From Imbricaverruca yamaguchii (taxonomy: Eukaryota > Arthropoda > Thecostraca > Neoverrucidae): 64,000 bases of DNA. The stretch covers positions 1,426,001 to 1,490,000 of the forward strand of contig JAOTOL010001655.1 of assembly GCA_034440575.1 (NCBI GenBank), read 5' to 3'. The notes beneath the pieces were generated by a model that saw nothing but the letters and a program-made list of their open reading frames with translations, was not told the DNA's origin and ran no database searches. This document shows, piece by piece, positions 23,220-36,640 of this stretch. Position 1 is the first letter of the stretch. Every line of letters begins with the position of its first letter. A program made the position numbers and the translations under genes.

Positions 23220-23580
23220 AGCATGTGCAAGTGCACTTGCCTGCATTTGCACTCATGCTTACCCGCATTTACATTGATGAACATTTGCGCTTATGTATAT
23301 TTTCACTCATCTACGTTTACGTTTGTGTTTGCGTACAATAGCGCTACTTATGCTTGAGGACAAGCACATCTGTAATTTGTTTGCGTGCGTACATTTGCCG
23401 AGCGTAACCTAAGCTTCTGTGTGCACATTTGCACACATGTACTGCTATCCTGTGTGCTTCCGTGCAAACTTCTATCACACGTTCGTGCATCTACACCTAC
23501 GCGTGCACATTTACGCGCTTACATGTGTCACACGGACATCTGCTTCACGTGAATTTGCTTCGTTACGCTCAGCCGTATAA
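23220..23580. repeat. degenerate low-complexity tract of GCATTTAC-like words
   Basis: Short words such as GCACATTTGC, GCATTTAC and GCGCTTAC recur irregularly. No fixed period is evident. It resembles an eroded simple repeat. Confidence 0.5.
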
Positions 23581-25059
23581 CTTGCGGACAGCAGCAATGT
23601 GACAAACACGGATAGGTGCGTTTGTTTGACCATTTACTTCCCTGACAACTGATGATGAGAAAGTACCTAATTACCTACCAAACTGTTTATTTACATGAGG
23701 TCATCGTTGAAGCGAAATACGCACTGCTACCAGTTGTGCAACTCTGTGCTGCTGTTGTGTCATTAGATTCGTGTTACACTTCCCACTTCAGCTTGCTTGC
23801 CTCGTGCATCATTGTGGATGTTTGGAAGCTAGCACCGCGGTAATCCGGGTCAAGCTCAATACAGGTTTGCCTGCACGCTGCACTGCTACACGGCTGATAT
23901 AAAAACACGTCCTCAGGAAGGATGCCATGCGATTTGTATGTGTCTCAGATGCGCATCGCTCTATATTTTTTCGTGACTGCATCACTGGCGGCGCTGAATT
24001 CGGCATAATTGCCGCACTGAATCACTGTGCAGGTATCACTGTACACTGTCCCTCCAGGTATTCCGTTGCATGTCAATTTATCGGAAAAGACAAACGACAA
24101 AAATAGAAACAAATCGACCATGAAGGAGTGGATACGTAAGCTTTGGACTGCATTTTTTTTTCAAATTCCGATATATTTGATGTAAGAAACCGACGAGAAG
24201 CTCAAGTTTTCCTCAATGCATTACCAGCTGATATGCACATGTTCAGAATAAAATATATGAACAGCAGTGGCTCATCTGGGAAGTGCGCTCCATGGGCCTA
24301 CTTGTAGCAAGGTATGCAAATGCACATGTAGAGCCGCCGAAGAACAGGCGAAAACCACTACCCTTCCACAAATTGTGAATACTATAAACATAGCAACGAA
24401 AAACAACAAATATTGTTTGGTTTTGAAGAACAGACAGCAACATATTAATGATCTGGACTGGACAAGTTATGATCTGGTCTTCTTTTGCGTTTCCTCACGA
24501 TACCTGCGACCACTTAGCGTTACGAGTTTCTCCCAGATTTGTCGTAAAGAGAGCTGAAAATCTTGGAAATGACACGCATGGAACTCACAACCCTTCCGTC
24601 ACATGTAGATAACGGTGTTTAGCCCCGGCAGTAATGCTATGAACAGAGCAGCATAAGTCGGTATAATTAGGTGGATCGGGGTGCGGTAGCCGGAGCCTCC
24701 GCGGGCCTTCTAATCTGCGAGTCTCCCTTGTTGTGCAGGGTGATTTTCACGTTGGACAAATTGTGCAACACCCGTATGAACGTCAGTGCACAGCTGACAT
24801 CACATCTTGATGAGAGGCTGCCGGTATTTGGCCATTGCGGCGGTTACGGAGGTCGAGAGCTTCGCACCCGCGTGTATACACGGAGCGGACGGCGGCCCAG
24901 ATGGAGCAGCCCCGCGTCGGTTCAGCGTGGAGCCGCGGTGACCTTGCAGGGCGACACCCAGTCGGGGGGCGGCTGCCTTCCGGGACCTCCCCGCCATTTA
25001 GGGCAGCGCCGGACACGCCATTGTTCCCGCGCCGCCGCCGGGGCGCCGCTCGGCTGGCA
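23581..25059. other. no gene recognised; GC-rich from about 24830
   Basis: AT-rich to about 24650, then GC-rich leading into the 15-bp minisatellite. Open frames in the GC-rich part have no recognisable domain. Confidence 0.4.
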
Positions 25060-25862
25060 CCTGGCACCGATACACCTGGCACCGGCGCATCTGGCACAGA
25101 CACACCTGGCACCGGCACATCTGGCACAGACACACCTGGCACCGGCACACCTGGCACCGGCACACCTGGCACAGACACACCTGGCACCGGCATACCTGGC
25201 ACCGGCACACCTGGCACAGACACACCTGGCACCGGCATACCTGGCACCGGCACACCTGGCACCGGCACACCTGGCACCTGGCACCGATACACCTGGCACC
25301 GGCGCATCTGGCACCGGCGCATCTGGCACAGACACACCTGGCACCGGCACATCTGGCACAGACACACCTGGCACCGATACACCTGGCACCGGCGCATCTG
25401 GCACAGACACACCTGGCACCGGCACATCTGGCACAGACACACCTGGCACCGGCACATCTGGCACCGGCACACCTGGCACCGGCACACCTGGCACAGACAC
25501 ACCTGGCACCGGCACACCTGGCACAGACACACCTGGCACCGGCACACCTGGCACCGGCACACCTGGCACCGGCATACCTGACACCGGCACACCTGGCACC
25601 GGCACACCTGACACCGGCACAGCTGGCACCGGCACATCTGGCACCGGCACACCTAGCACAGACACACCTGGCACCGGCACATCTGGCACCGGCACATCTG
25701 GCACCGGCACACCTGGCACCGGCACACCTAGCACCGGCACATCTGGCACCGGCACACTTCGCACCGGCACACCTGGCACCGGCACACCTGGCACCGGCAC
25801 ATCTGGCACCGGCACACTTGGCACCGGCACACCTGGCACCGGCATACCTGACACCGGCACGG
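25060..25862. repeat. 15-bp minisatellite, about 53 copies
   Basis: The unit ACCTGGCACCGGCAC repeats for about 800 bp. Variants ACAGACAC, ACCGATAC and ATCTGGCAC occur in a partly regular 30-bp or longer pattern, and one block (25270-25300) restarts with the array's opening words CACCTGGCACCGATAC. Because 15 is divisible by 3 and the unit rarely makes stops, long frames are open on both strands (for example TPGTG repeats). These are not evidence of a gene. Confidence 0.97.
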
Positions 25863-26179
25863 CTCGGCCGGTCGGTTGTCGCGGGTCTGACCGACGGTGT
25901 CGCCTGGACGGAAGGGATGGACAGGCGCGGACGCACCGTTCAACCAGCGGCTGTCTCGCCGCCGCTGCCGGCTGGCCCGCACCGCCCACGGCCCGCAGCC
26001 AGCTCGACGGCACTTTGTCAGCGGCTGGGCAGCCACGTGAGAGTGGAACTGTTGTGCATGGCATGTGACGGCCAGTCGGCGGGCGCTCAAGCGGTCCCTG
26101 GCTGCATGCGGCTCGAAACTACTCAGCGAATAGCTTGGGAACGAGATAATCGAAAGTAGCTATAAATAGACCATCCCTG

Positions 26180-26545
26180 GAGTGGATGGTCACGTCGCCA
26201 AGCGGATGGCTGTGTCGCACAGGAGTGGATCGGCATGTCGCCCAGGAGTGAATCGGCATGTCGCCCAGGAGTGGATCGGCATGTCACCCAGCGGATGATC
26301 ATGTCGCAAAGAAGTGGATCTCTATGTCACCCCTGAGTGGATCAGCATGTCACCCAGGAGTGGATGGGGATGTCGCATAGGAGTTAACGGGCATGTCGCT
26401 CAGGAGTGGATTAGCATGTCGCCTAGAAGTGGATCAGCATGTCGTCCAGAAGTGGATCAGCATGTCGTCCAAAAGTGGATCAGCATGTCGTCCAAAAGTG
26501 GATCAACATGCCGCTAAACAGCGGATGGTCATGTTGCCCAGGACC
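26180..26545. repeat. 23-bp minisatellite, about 15 copies
   Basis: The unit CAGGAGTGGATCGGCATGTCGC with one more base recurs with substitutions (AGAAGTGG, AAAAGTGG, GCGGATGG). Confidence 0.9.
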
Positions 26546-28669
26546 GGAAGTTCGCTTTGACATGCAGCTAATTGATTTACACTGAGAAGTGGCTATTTAA
26601 GCACAAGGCATCCATGCATCTATATCTGATGAAGCAAGATAGTGTTCAATCAAATCACCGACAAAACACTGCATTAGTTGCGTGTATGTGTTCATGAAAC
26701 AACCAACTCACTTGCAGTGAAAGAGTTTGTTGCTTTCTTTGAAGCAGCTAAGGAACTAATTCATTCGCCTCACATCATCAGCTATATCTACCTCCCGTAT
26801 TTCAATACAGCCAAACTTTGTCGAACATGAGAATGGCCAGCCCAAACGACCGCTGCTGAAGTATTTCATGGTTTTGCAGGACTGCTACCGCATTCATGTT
26901 TGGAGCAAAGGGAGAAACTAGGAACTGCGTGAAGGAAGCATTATGTTATTTTTCCAGTTAGCGTCGTAATTCCAGCACATGGGAACGCTCCGGAGCAGGA
27001 GCATAGAGGGATCACAAAATCGATCACGTCACAAGTTCCTCGAGAGGAAGACCAATTATTGTTTCACTTGCGAGGTATTCGTCAAAAGTTGGATGCGTAG
27101 CATATTCACACATATTGATGTATATCTGTACCATTGTTGCTGAGTGGTGAATGGCTACAAAAAGCATGTGACGACACAACGTTGAATACCGTGCAGGTTG
27201 CGGCAGAATTTCACTGCCAGGTTTGACGAGTCCAGGATCAAAATTGAACGAACAGACCTGGTATAATTAGAAATATAAACTAGCAAAGTACTTGTAATTA
27301 GCACAGCAGTAACGAACAAGTTATTCTGAGCGAAACTTCAAATAAGAAGATCTCAGTGCACGAATTCCTGCGAATAAATATACGTTTCCCGTTGTATGTA
27401 GTCACCGCACTCATTCTACATGATAGACGAATCACTACCAGATTACAAACTGGCGGAACGTCTAAATTAGCGAACAATTCGGTTAAAAAAACTTTGCGCA
27501 TCAATAACATATTGCATTAATACAAAACATGCTTCATATGTGTCAACTAGGTTCATACAAATATATCTGAAATATCGACATCCTCACAGCGTCAAAAAAG
27601 GAATATTGGCACCACAACTTACGAGTAGAAAGCCCGAACACGGACTTTTTACGACTGCCAAATCTTGGAGCAATGGGGCTCGAAATATAAAATGGCTGAA
27701 TTAAAATCATGCTACAAAATGCATCTAGCTTTGTCTTCTGCTCGCTACCAAACAAATGGTTGTGTTTATTGTAAAGACAAAAGGCATATTGTTGTACATT
27801 GTTATAAAGATAAAAATAAAACCGATTCAAGCTCAATAAATATCAAAATGAAAAATTTGAAGAAATACATTTTATTAGATAATATATGTAACATCTGGAT
27901 TATAAACGATAATGACGTAATCTATTCCAATAAGAACCTCAGCGAACTGAGTGAGAATAAATTGCCGCTGTGAAAACGTTTAACAAAACTTCGAAAGCCA
28001 TGGATCTAACGAAACCGTGGATATGCCGAGCTGTGCCTAACTGACGCAAGGGGAGGTTAATGTAAAGAGTTCCTGGAACCAACCGGTAAATGGCAAGTGT
28101 CTCTGTACCATCGCATACATGAGCCGAATCACAGTCTATATCCGAGGTTTTACTTTTTCCAGAAAAATGCAATGCAAAGCTCACGAAAACATACATCGTG
28201 GATACATCTGGAAAATGTGCGCGGGATGTTTCTGGTATCCTCTGAATTACAAGTACCATTTGTGGAGTCTCTGGACCCTTGTCTCGGAACGTACAGCATC
28301 CATCTTGAAAGAAAACTATCGGGTTCATGTCCGACCTGGGCTCCGTGAGAACACAGGCACTCCTACAGATGTGCACAGTCCTCACACACATTTCGCGTGC
28401 CATGCGCACATTTGTTCCCAGTGGTCTTCACTGCAACTCTGGTACATGTTGTCACTGTGCTGACCCTGGCCCGGATATTTACCACCCAAAATTGAGCCTC
28501 CAATGAAGCTGATTCTCCAAACAGCTTCCGTGGGCACGGTGCCAGGTAACCGCCCATGATAGCACCAAGTTTCCTCGTCCAACACTAACTGCACAGAGGC
28601 CCGTTCGAGGTAGTCTACATGAGCGGCCACATCGCACCGACTTCTGTCGTATTGAGCCACTGGTAGCTG
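26546..28669. other. no gene recognised
   Basis: Mostly AT-rich. A 156-codon minus-strand frame (28409-27939) and an overlapping plus-strand frame (28119-28463) are present, but neither has a known domain. Confidence 0.4.
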
Positions 28670-28970
28670 TACTGACACTGACACTGACACTGACACTGTG
28701 ACTGCCTTCATTTACAGCCGGCTCACAAGTGGCATGATACTGATTCACGGGTAGCACAGTACTGACCTCCCTCGCAGCTGACCCGGGGGTGACACGTCAC
28801 CGGTCCCACTTGCAGCCGACGCGCAGATGACCTGACACTGATTCGCACGTGACACAGAACTGACCTCGCTCGCAGCTGACCCAGAGACGACACATCACTG
28901 GTGCACCGGCGCGACGACACTGACCTTGCTCGGGACGGTCAGGTGCGCAGACACTGACCTTGCTCGGGGT
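28670..28970. repeat. ACTGAC microsatellite grading into a ~40-bp degenerate repeat
   Basis: (ACTGAC)n lies at about 28672-28700. From 28740 to 28970 the words CTCGCAGCTGACCC, GACACATCAC and CTGACCTTGCTCG recur in a degenerate array. Confidence 0.75.
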
Positions 28971-29231
28971 CGGTCAGGTGCGCGAGTGGAGCGGGCGTCG
29001 GCGCGCCGACCCGCACCAGCAGCGCCAGCAGGGTTACAGCGGGCAGGACGAGGTCGTATGCCACCATCTCCCATCAGGAGGCCGCGTCACTTCTCCAGCG
29101 CATCGTCCGCTTCCGGCCGGCGCCGCCCGCGGAGTGGAACTGGCCGGCCGCTGCTGGCGCGTCTGCCGGCACAAGCATGGTTACCCTAGGCCCGCCCGCC
29201 GGCCGCCGGCCGACACTCGACACTCGACACC

Positions 29232-29262
29232 GAGCGGGCCGCCACCGCCGCCGCCACCGCCG

Positions 29263-29294
<32 letters not shown>

Positions 29295-29426
29295 GCCGCC
29301 GCCATCGCCGCCGCGCCACAGCCGCCGCCGCCACCGCCGCCACCGCCGCCGCCACCGCCGCCGCCGCCGCCACCGCCGCCGCCGCCTCCACCGCGGCCGC
29401 CGCCACCGCCGCCGCCGCCGCCACCG

Positions 29427-29458
<32 letters not shown>

Positions 29459-29504
29459 GCCGCCGCCACCGCCGCCGCCTCCACCGCCGCCGCTGCCACC
29501 GCCG

Positions 29505-29542
<38 letters not shown>

Positions 29543-29612
29543 GCCACCGCCACCGCCACCGCCACCGCCACCGCCACCGCCACCGCCGCCGCCACCGCCG
29601 CCGCCGCCGCCG
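29232..29612. repeat. long (CCG)n/(CCGCCA)n trinucleotide tract
   Basis: About 380 bp of CCG with interspersed CCA, changing to a regular CCACCG hexamer near 29535-29585. All frames are open (Pro/Arg/Ala or Gly/Ala repeats), so coding cannot be inferred. The minus strand is a long GGC tract able to form structured DNA. Confidence 0.97.
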
Positions 29613-30202
29613 CTGGCCCACTTGCACCTTCTCCGTGTCGCCGGCGTCGCTTGTGGCATGGATGGCACGGACTGGCGAGTTACTGGAGTTAAGGACGCAT
29701 CGATAGCGGGTCATGTGGCGCCTAGGCACATCAATCTACTCAGGTCCGACACCGGTCAATGTGAGGGGGGGAGGGGGTTAACACAGGACGGTGGGAGTAG
29801 AACGGAACGGTACGACCTGCATGGTTCAGGGCGGAGGGGGCCGAATCGATCGGATGGGCCACAGGGGCCGGAGCCGAGCAGCACGGACCACGTGGGGCAC
29901 GTGCGCCATGCAAGTCGATCGAGGTCGCACGTGTCCAGCGCGTGAGGGCACGGCAGCGGAGAGCGCGAGACCAAAGGCACGGGCAGCCGCGCCGGTGTTA
30001 TAAATCACTACGCCCGCGGCCGGCCGCCCACACGCCGTCGGCCTGTGTGAAATGGGATCGCCAGCCAGGAACACACAGAGTGGCGCCGATCGGCCGCTTC
30101 CGGCGCGGCCCCGTCCGGCCAGCACGTCCGGCGCCGACTGCAACCCAGTCCGAGTGGCATTTTCGGCACCAGTCTGACCACCGCGCCGACGTCGGCAGGG
30201 TA
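29613..30202. promoter_or_regulatory. GC/CpG-rich segment with a TATA-like word
   Basis: CpG-dense sequence follows the trinucleotide tract. TTATAAAT at about 29998-30005 is in a position that could serve a plus-strand promoter, but no initiator, first exon or coding frame is evident. Weak evidence. Confidence 0.2.
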
Positions 30203-31175
30203 GGGTGGGGTGGGTCCGGGCCCCTCACAGGTCGGCTGAGGAACGCCGCACTGCCTCCTGACCACCGGCGTCAGCGGTCGGGGTGGGTCCGGGCCCCTCA
30301 CAGGTCGGCTGAGGAACGCCGCACTGCCTCCTGACCACCGGCGTCAGCGGTCGGGGTGGGTCCGGGCCCCTCACAGGTCGGCTGAGGAACGCCGCACTGC
30401 CTCCTGACCACCGGCGTCAGCGGTCGGGGTGGGTCCGGGCCTCTCACAGGTCGGCTAAGGAACGCCGCACTGCCTCCTGACCATCGGCGTCAGCGGTCGG
30501 GGCGGGCTCGGGCCCCTCACAGGTCGGCTGAGGAACGCCGCACTGCCTCCTGACCACCGGCATCAGCGGTCGGGGTGGGTCCGGGCCCCTCACCAGGTCG
30601 GCTGAGGAACGCCGCACTGCCTCCTGACCACCGGCATCAGCGGTCGGGGTGGGTCCGGGCCCCTCACAGGTCGGCTGAGGAACGCCGCACTGCCTCCTGA
30701 CCACCGGCGTCAGCGGTCGGGGCGGGTCCGGGCCTCTCACAGGTCGGCTGAGGAACGCCGCACTGCCTCCTGACCACCGGCGTCAGCGGTCGGGGTGGGT
30801 CCGGGCCCCTCACAGGTCGGCTGAGGAACGCCGCACTGCCTCCTGACCACCGGCGTCAGCGGTCGGGGTGGGTCCGGGCCTCTCACAGGTCGGCTGAGGA
30901 ACGCCGCACTGCCTCCTGACCACCGACGTCAGCGGTCGGGGTGGGTCCGGGCCCCTCACAGGTCGGCTGAGGAACGCCGCACTGCCTCCTGACCACCGGC
31001 GTCAGCGGTCGGGGTGGGTCCGGGCCCCTCACAGGTCGGCTGAGGAACGCCGCACAGCCTCACCACCGACGTAGCGGTCGGGGCGGGTGGTCAAGGGGGG
31101 GGCCGCACTGCCTCCTGATCACCGGCGTAAGCGGTGGGGCGGGCCCGGGCCCCTCACAGGTCGGCTGAAGCACGT
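30203..31175. repeat. 73-bp minisatellite, about 12-13 copies
   Basis: The unit starts GTCAGCGGTCGGGGTGGGTC, continues through CCTCACAGGTCGGCTGAGG, and ends CTGACCACCGGC. Copies are over 95% alike by eye across most of the array, suggesting recent expansion or homogenisation. The last two units (31050-31175) are damaged. Confidence 0.97.
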
Positions 31176-31744
31176 CGCACGGCCAGCTAACGATAAAGCC
31201 AGCTACTGCTTGCATAAAGGGTACTCTCCCACGTCCCCCTACACAAATGAAGTTTTCACTTGCAACATAAGATGCAAAGTTTGACCAAAGGAATACTATA
31301 GAACCATGGGAAAATGGCGTGAAATGCTGAGGAGCTTGAGATATAACTGCTGTAATCGACCATTCATTACTAATATATGGGACAATCTGCTCCCTTTCCA
31401 GACACAATAGGCGGAAGAACCTAGAATTGCTACTAGCCAGCGACTTTCGCCAGCGCACTATGGTACGCACTACACACATGGAAACTACGGGTTGGATACA
31501 CGGCATAAATATATGTTTGCCTACCACCATTACGGTTACACATCGCTTCCATGTCAGCATTGCAACACTTTTTGTTTCAACCCACGTATCATTCCAAGAA
31601 GCAAAAAAGCCTCCGATAAGCGATATTTCTGAATCTCATGAAGTTAGCAAGTCAAAACCACAATTTCACCACAGACTTGCGAGCTACAAAGGTCGGCAAG
31701 TTCTTCCAGCCACGCCGGACGTAGACTCTGCATGCGTGTGTGTT

Positions 31745-31900
31745 GTGTGGTGTCGTCCTCACCAGCTGGTACCACGCTAACAAACTGGTGCCATCCTGAG
31801 TAGCTGGCTCTGTGCTCACCAAGTGATATTGTCCTAACCAACTGATATTATCGTCGCTAACTGGTACTGTCTTGGCCAATTGGTGCCGTGCTGAATCGGC
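31745..31900. repeat. degenerate ~25-bp repeat
   Basis: The words AACTGGTACTGTC, AACTGATATTGTC and AGCTGGTACCACG recur every 23-30 bp. Diverged. Confidence 0.55.
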
Positions 31901-34740
31901 GTGGCGGATGTCGACGCTAAACGTACCGCTGGTCCCACGATGGCACGTTGGTGGCCTCCCACATTGTCCCTGCAGGCTTTCGCTCTTCGAAAGTAGCATA
32001 CGAGCTTAGGCCATGAACAAAAAGTGCGCTATGCATTTCGGGACAGGTATATGCCACAGAAAGCTTTCAACGAAATCGTTCTGTTAAAAGACACGCCGAT
32101 GCGCACGAGTAGACCTGTGGTAGTAGCGCCAAATATGGAATGCATTTCTTGCTACATCTTAGCCTGGAAAGACGACACAATTCAATGCGTCACCGAGTTT
32201 TGTTTCCATCACGGCATTGCCATACACGTTCACAAATCTCAGCATTGCAATGCTGCACTAAGAAATCTACGCTAAGTACTATAATCCATAGCTTGTGCAC
32301 TCATGCTTGGACCCATGGGCAAACACGAACCATACGTGCAAAGTGCAGGTGCTATGCCCACCCGGCGGGGCGGGGAGTGAGACAACAGAACGTCCATGAA
32401 ACGACTGATAGTTGTTCCCTGCATCTGAAGAAGTACAAGGAGACATTGCTAAGTTTCTGAGCAGTAGGTTTAGGCTTCAACAAGCTTTACAACCAGGTTT
32501 TAAAAGGGTGATGGTAGGGTTAGTCAGTTAGTTAGTTATTTGAGGTTAAGATGTGACCAAAAGACGTGACCATGCGTTCATTGTAGTATGTCAGAGTCCT
32601 ATAAAAAGCGCTACAGAGGTAAGTGAAGCGTATCAAGTAAAGCGAGGTGAGTGAAGTGAGTGAGCGAAGCGAATGAAAAGAGTTTCTGAGCCTGACGTCT
32701 GATCACTATATGTTATCGCTATAGGATTCCAGAATTAACGGTTTCCGAGTGATCCGAGCCAGTACGTCGCTATATGCTAGGTTTCGTGTACTACTTCCAT
32801 AATGCAACATTGTATCCCCTGATAAGTGCCAGCACGAGAAAAGTGCGGGTCGCACAGACAGGGATCCTAAACGGCGTGGGCTCTGGGAGCTCTCATTGCC
32901 GCAGAGCAGACATTGGTGGGTGTCATGAGTGTGGCTAATACGCAGTCACCTCTCGTCACTTCGTCATTCTTGGATCTGCGATAGCACGATGACTAGTCTC
33001 CAAGGCATGATCTTACTGCATGCAGATTATTGCTGGTATGTGAATTCCAGCTTATCTGCCAATACAGTGCAATTCTAGAGATAGGGCCCCTGGGTGGAAT
33101 TAGGAAATCACGTGTTCGGGGGCTCTGGGCTGCCTATCTCGGCACGCAATCTGCACGCTCATTTCCGCATACTCCAACATGGTTCAGAGCATGTGTCAGA
33201 ATATCCAGCAGAGAGTATATGTGGTGTAAAATGCAGCCCCCACCGAAAGTTTGCTGATAGTTTAGACAGTATGCCACACGAAACATCTCGCGTTGCCTCG
33301 ATGAAAAAATCGCTTTAATTAGTGCGATTAGTTCATATAGATACATTGGAACATGCAAACAAGCAAATAACAAACAAATAAGCAAGACAAACAAATATAG
33401 CGGATGACCCACACATGTAAGCATATCCTGCTCCAGGTATATTCTTGGAACTATTTATGAATATTTGAATGAGATGGAAAATAACTGGAGTGCTCAGAAC
33501 GGCACCTTTCCAATGTAACCCGATGATAAAGGGGTCACGTCACCTCTTGCTAAATGTGGCAAGAGTGTCGTTTTGTTGTACACCTTTCGCACATCAACGT
33601 CAATTGCTCCAACTCGCCCATGTGCTATTTACGACGCCAAATGTTACCAAACATCTTAGTGGCATATTACGTCACACCTGGCCCTCAAGGTATGTACAGT
33701 AGAATACACTTGAGCAGAAGAACGTACCTCAAAGCATTGACAGAAAATTAGAATCTAGCGCGAACAATAACCTAAAAACACATATTCAGTGCCAACTTAA
33801 CATTTGATAAAACGACATGTACAAAATAACATCGTTTCATAACATATTTCATTGTCCTAAATAGTATAATACACTGGTACAATGTGTAATTTCCACAATT
33901 CTACACATACTGTGTAAATCCGTTTACAGTCCCCTCTCCGAGGCAAGCAATAGTATATTAGACATTGCTGACACCAAACAAGGCAGTGGCATCCCCAATA
34001 CTACATGCAATTAAAATTACCATGACCGAGATAAAGCACTTGTAAACTGGATTAGCGAGAGCACAGGCATCAATGGTTGAAGTTAATGGAAACGGTTAAA
34101 GAGCAATGGTGTAATGCACAAATTTGATGCCACGAACCCACCCCGGAGTGGTGTAATAATCATCAATGGATGTGGCCACGAGCAATTGCTTCCATCTCCG
34201 CTACGAGCATAATGAGATGAACAAGGGTGCTTCTCTCACTCACTGCCTGCCACCAAAAATCCCTGTACCAGTGGACGCCATGGTTGAGTGTGTGGTTCGG
34301 TCCACCTCCTGCAGTATTTTAGTGAGGAAGCCAACTACCCCCTGTCGCTGTTGCAAGCTGCGGACGTCACCACTAAGATAACTTCCACCCTCTCCAACAT
34401 TCGTAGTTCCTATCGTTGAATCATTCCCGTCGTTCATCCATTTGTCCACCCCTCTCCTTCCACTAACCCACCGCTTCACCCATCCGGCCTCCATCGTCCA
34501 CCGTCCGTCTCACCCGGCCTGCGTATCGTCTCTGCACGAGGACTCCGACCGTTCCAGGCGTCAGGCTTCCGTCCGGTAAGTGTGGGAGCAAAGACACCGT
34601 GGCGCGCTTCAGGGCCTGACCGGGCAGAAGGCGACTCCTGTCGATCGGGATTGGTGGCGGCACCACGCAGTGCTGCGCCGTGTCAGGTTGGTAGAGCGGC
34701 GGCACTTGTCGCTCCCCTGAGACCCTGCCCGGTGGAGGAG
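31901..34740. other. no gene recognised
   Basis: Mixed sequence with small simple repeats (TTAGTTAG near 32525, GAGTGAAG near 32645). No exon could be supported. Confidence 0.45.
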
Positions 34741-35040
34741 ACGTGCTGCTCACCCTCGGGGTACCTGTGCCGAGACCGGAGACATCCCGCCTGACCTGTA
34801 GTGACTGGTGGAGGAGATACACCCGTGCTGCTCACCTCGGGGGTACCTGTGCCGAGACCGGAGACATCCCACCTGACCTGTAGTGGTCGGTGGAGGAGAT
34901 ACACCCGTGCTGTTCACCCTCGGGGGTACATGTGCCGAGACCGGAGACATCCCACCTGGCCTGCAGTGACTGGTGGAGGAGATACACCCGTCCTGTTCAC
35001 CCTCGGGGGTACCTGTGCCGAGACCGGAGACACACCACAC
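34741..35040. repeat. ~83-bp minisatellite, about 4 copies
   Basis: Units contain CACCCTCGGGGGTACCTGTG, CCGAGACCGGAGACATCCC and GTGGAGGAGATACACCCGT. Copies start near 34741, 34820, 34905 and 34990. Confidence 0.93.
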
Positions 35041-36640
35041 GCCCCGTGACCCTGACCGACACGGAGCAATCTCGGGTGGCGTCGCCAGGTCTGGGAACTC
35101 GCCTATATGGGCATCGTCCGACTGAGAGTGAGGGGGGCAGTGGCGGCGGCACACCCGCTGCTGGCGCAACTGCTGGCGCCATTTTAATCTGGAGCGCCGA
35201 CAAAACCGCTCAGTCGTCAGCACGTGGCTTTTTTGCACACCTGAAGTCTGCTGCAAACCTAACCGACCTCCCACACTTACTATTATACGTCATCAGCGTC
35301 GGCAGACCGTACCATTACCCACCCCTCCAGCGCCTGTAACTGCACCATTACGAGCCTCTCAGCAGCAGCACCCCGCACCATTACCCACCCTAGCCATCAG
35401 CGCACCGCACCTCCATGCACACGATTAAGACTTAACATTCATACGCATGCAAACCAAACAGCGAGTCGGTTATCACGGTGTGCCCCACTGAGCATCTGTG
35501 ACGCGCTACGCCCTTTGACGTGAGAGCGCCGTTGTAAATGTTCGTCCATCACTGAGTAGCACGCCCGAGGGTCGGCACTGCCGCTGAAACACGTCATGTC
35601 GCAGCAGTCGTGTTTAGTCTGAATGTGAAGGGCGTGTCACGTTCTAGTCTGGACGCCGACGTGATCCTAAAAGAGCGTGCCCAAACACATCTGCGGCCAG
35701 GCGGGGACCGAATCAGTTGGCTGAGATAAATATTCGCACGGCGAAGTTCCATTCCATAATGTTACCACGAAAATATTGATACGCAAACTTTCTGATGTGC
35801 AAATGTTCGTGGATGCAAAACTACGTACGGACTTTTCGGATCACAAAACTGGAAGATTTACTCTCGCATGCCCTGCTTACACAAAAAGGCCAAGTGGTGA
35901 GCAAAGATCTTGTAAGCACCGTTGACGGGATTTCATAATCCTCCAAACATCGGAAACATCGTACACGTCAACACAATTTCCTGCGAAGCCCAACATGCCC
36001 ACAACAATTTCGTATGCAAAACTTCCCATTGAAAAGCGTCTTGCGAAATTGCATACTTACGTAGATCTATGCAAGCAAGCCTGCGTGCGTATAAGTTTTA
36101 ACGACAAAACCTTATGGCAGAAACCTTCATATGAACCTTCGTACAATTCCCCTGCAATAATATTTGCATAACAATTATTCTTAGCAATAGTTCTGTGAGC
36201 GCAAATCCTGGTAATTCAATTAAAAGTGATGCAAAAATCGATTACCCTCACCGGAATTTCACATTCTGCCATCGCATAGAGAACGTGGAAAAGAAAAGAA
36301 AAACTCCAACGAGTTTTTGAGATGCAATCTACCAAAGAATACTAAAAGTTTGATTTCAGATGAGTTGATCACCCTCCAGATCACGCTGAATGAAAATATT
36401 CTACGAAAACAATCATTTTAGGCTATATTTTGTTTTCAACGGGTCATGCAACAGAAGTACCGGACACAAATAACCAAGATGAATGGGGAAGTATAGCACA
36501 GAGTCACATCAATCTACTAGTGGTTATGTATACTGTTAAGGTGTATAAGTCACCCTCCAGTTTAGGTAAAATATTTTCAGCTTGGGGAATTTGTGAAACG
36601 TTTTCTTTGAAATGATCAAACATGACACATTTGGAGTTCT
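35041..36640. other. no gene recognised
   Basis: GC-rich to about 35300, then AT-rich with many short A/T runs. No domains or tandem arrays. Confidence 0.45.

Noticed and set aside
24671..26068. 465-codon plus-strand open frame with TPGTG repeats
   Set aside because: It is open because the 15-bp repeat has no stop in most frames; equally long frames exist on the other strand, and the flanking parts show no domain.
27939..28409. 156-codon minus-strand frame, possibly an exon
   Set aside because: No domain or splice pair; an overlapping plus-strand frame is nearly as long.
29074..29729. Long Ala/Val, Arg and Gly frames over the CCG tract
   Set aside because: A trinucleotide repeat is open in all frames; there is no independent coding evidence.
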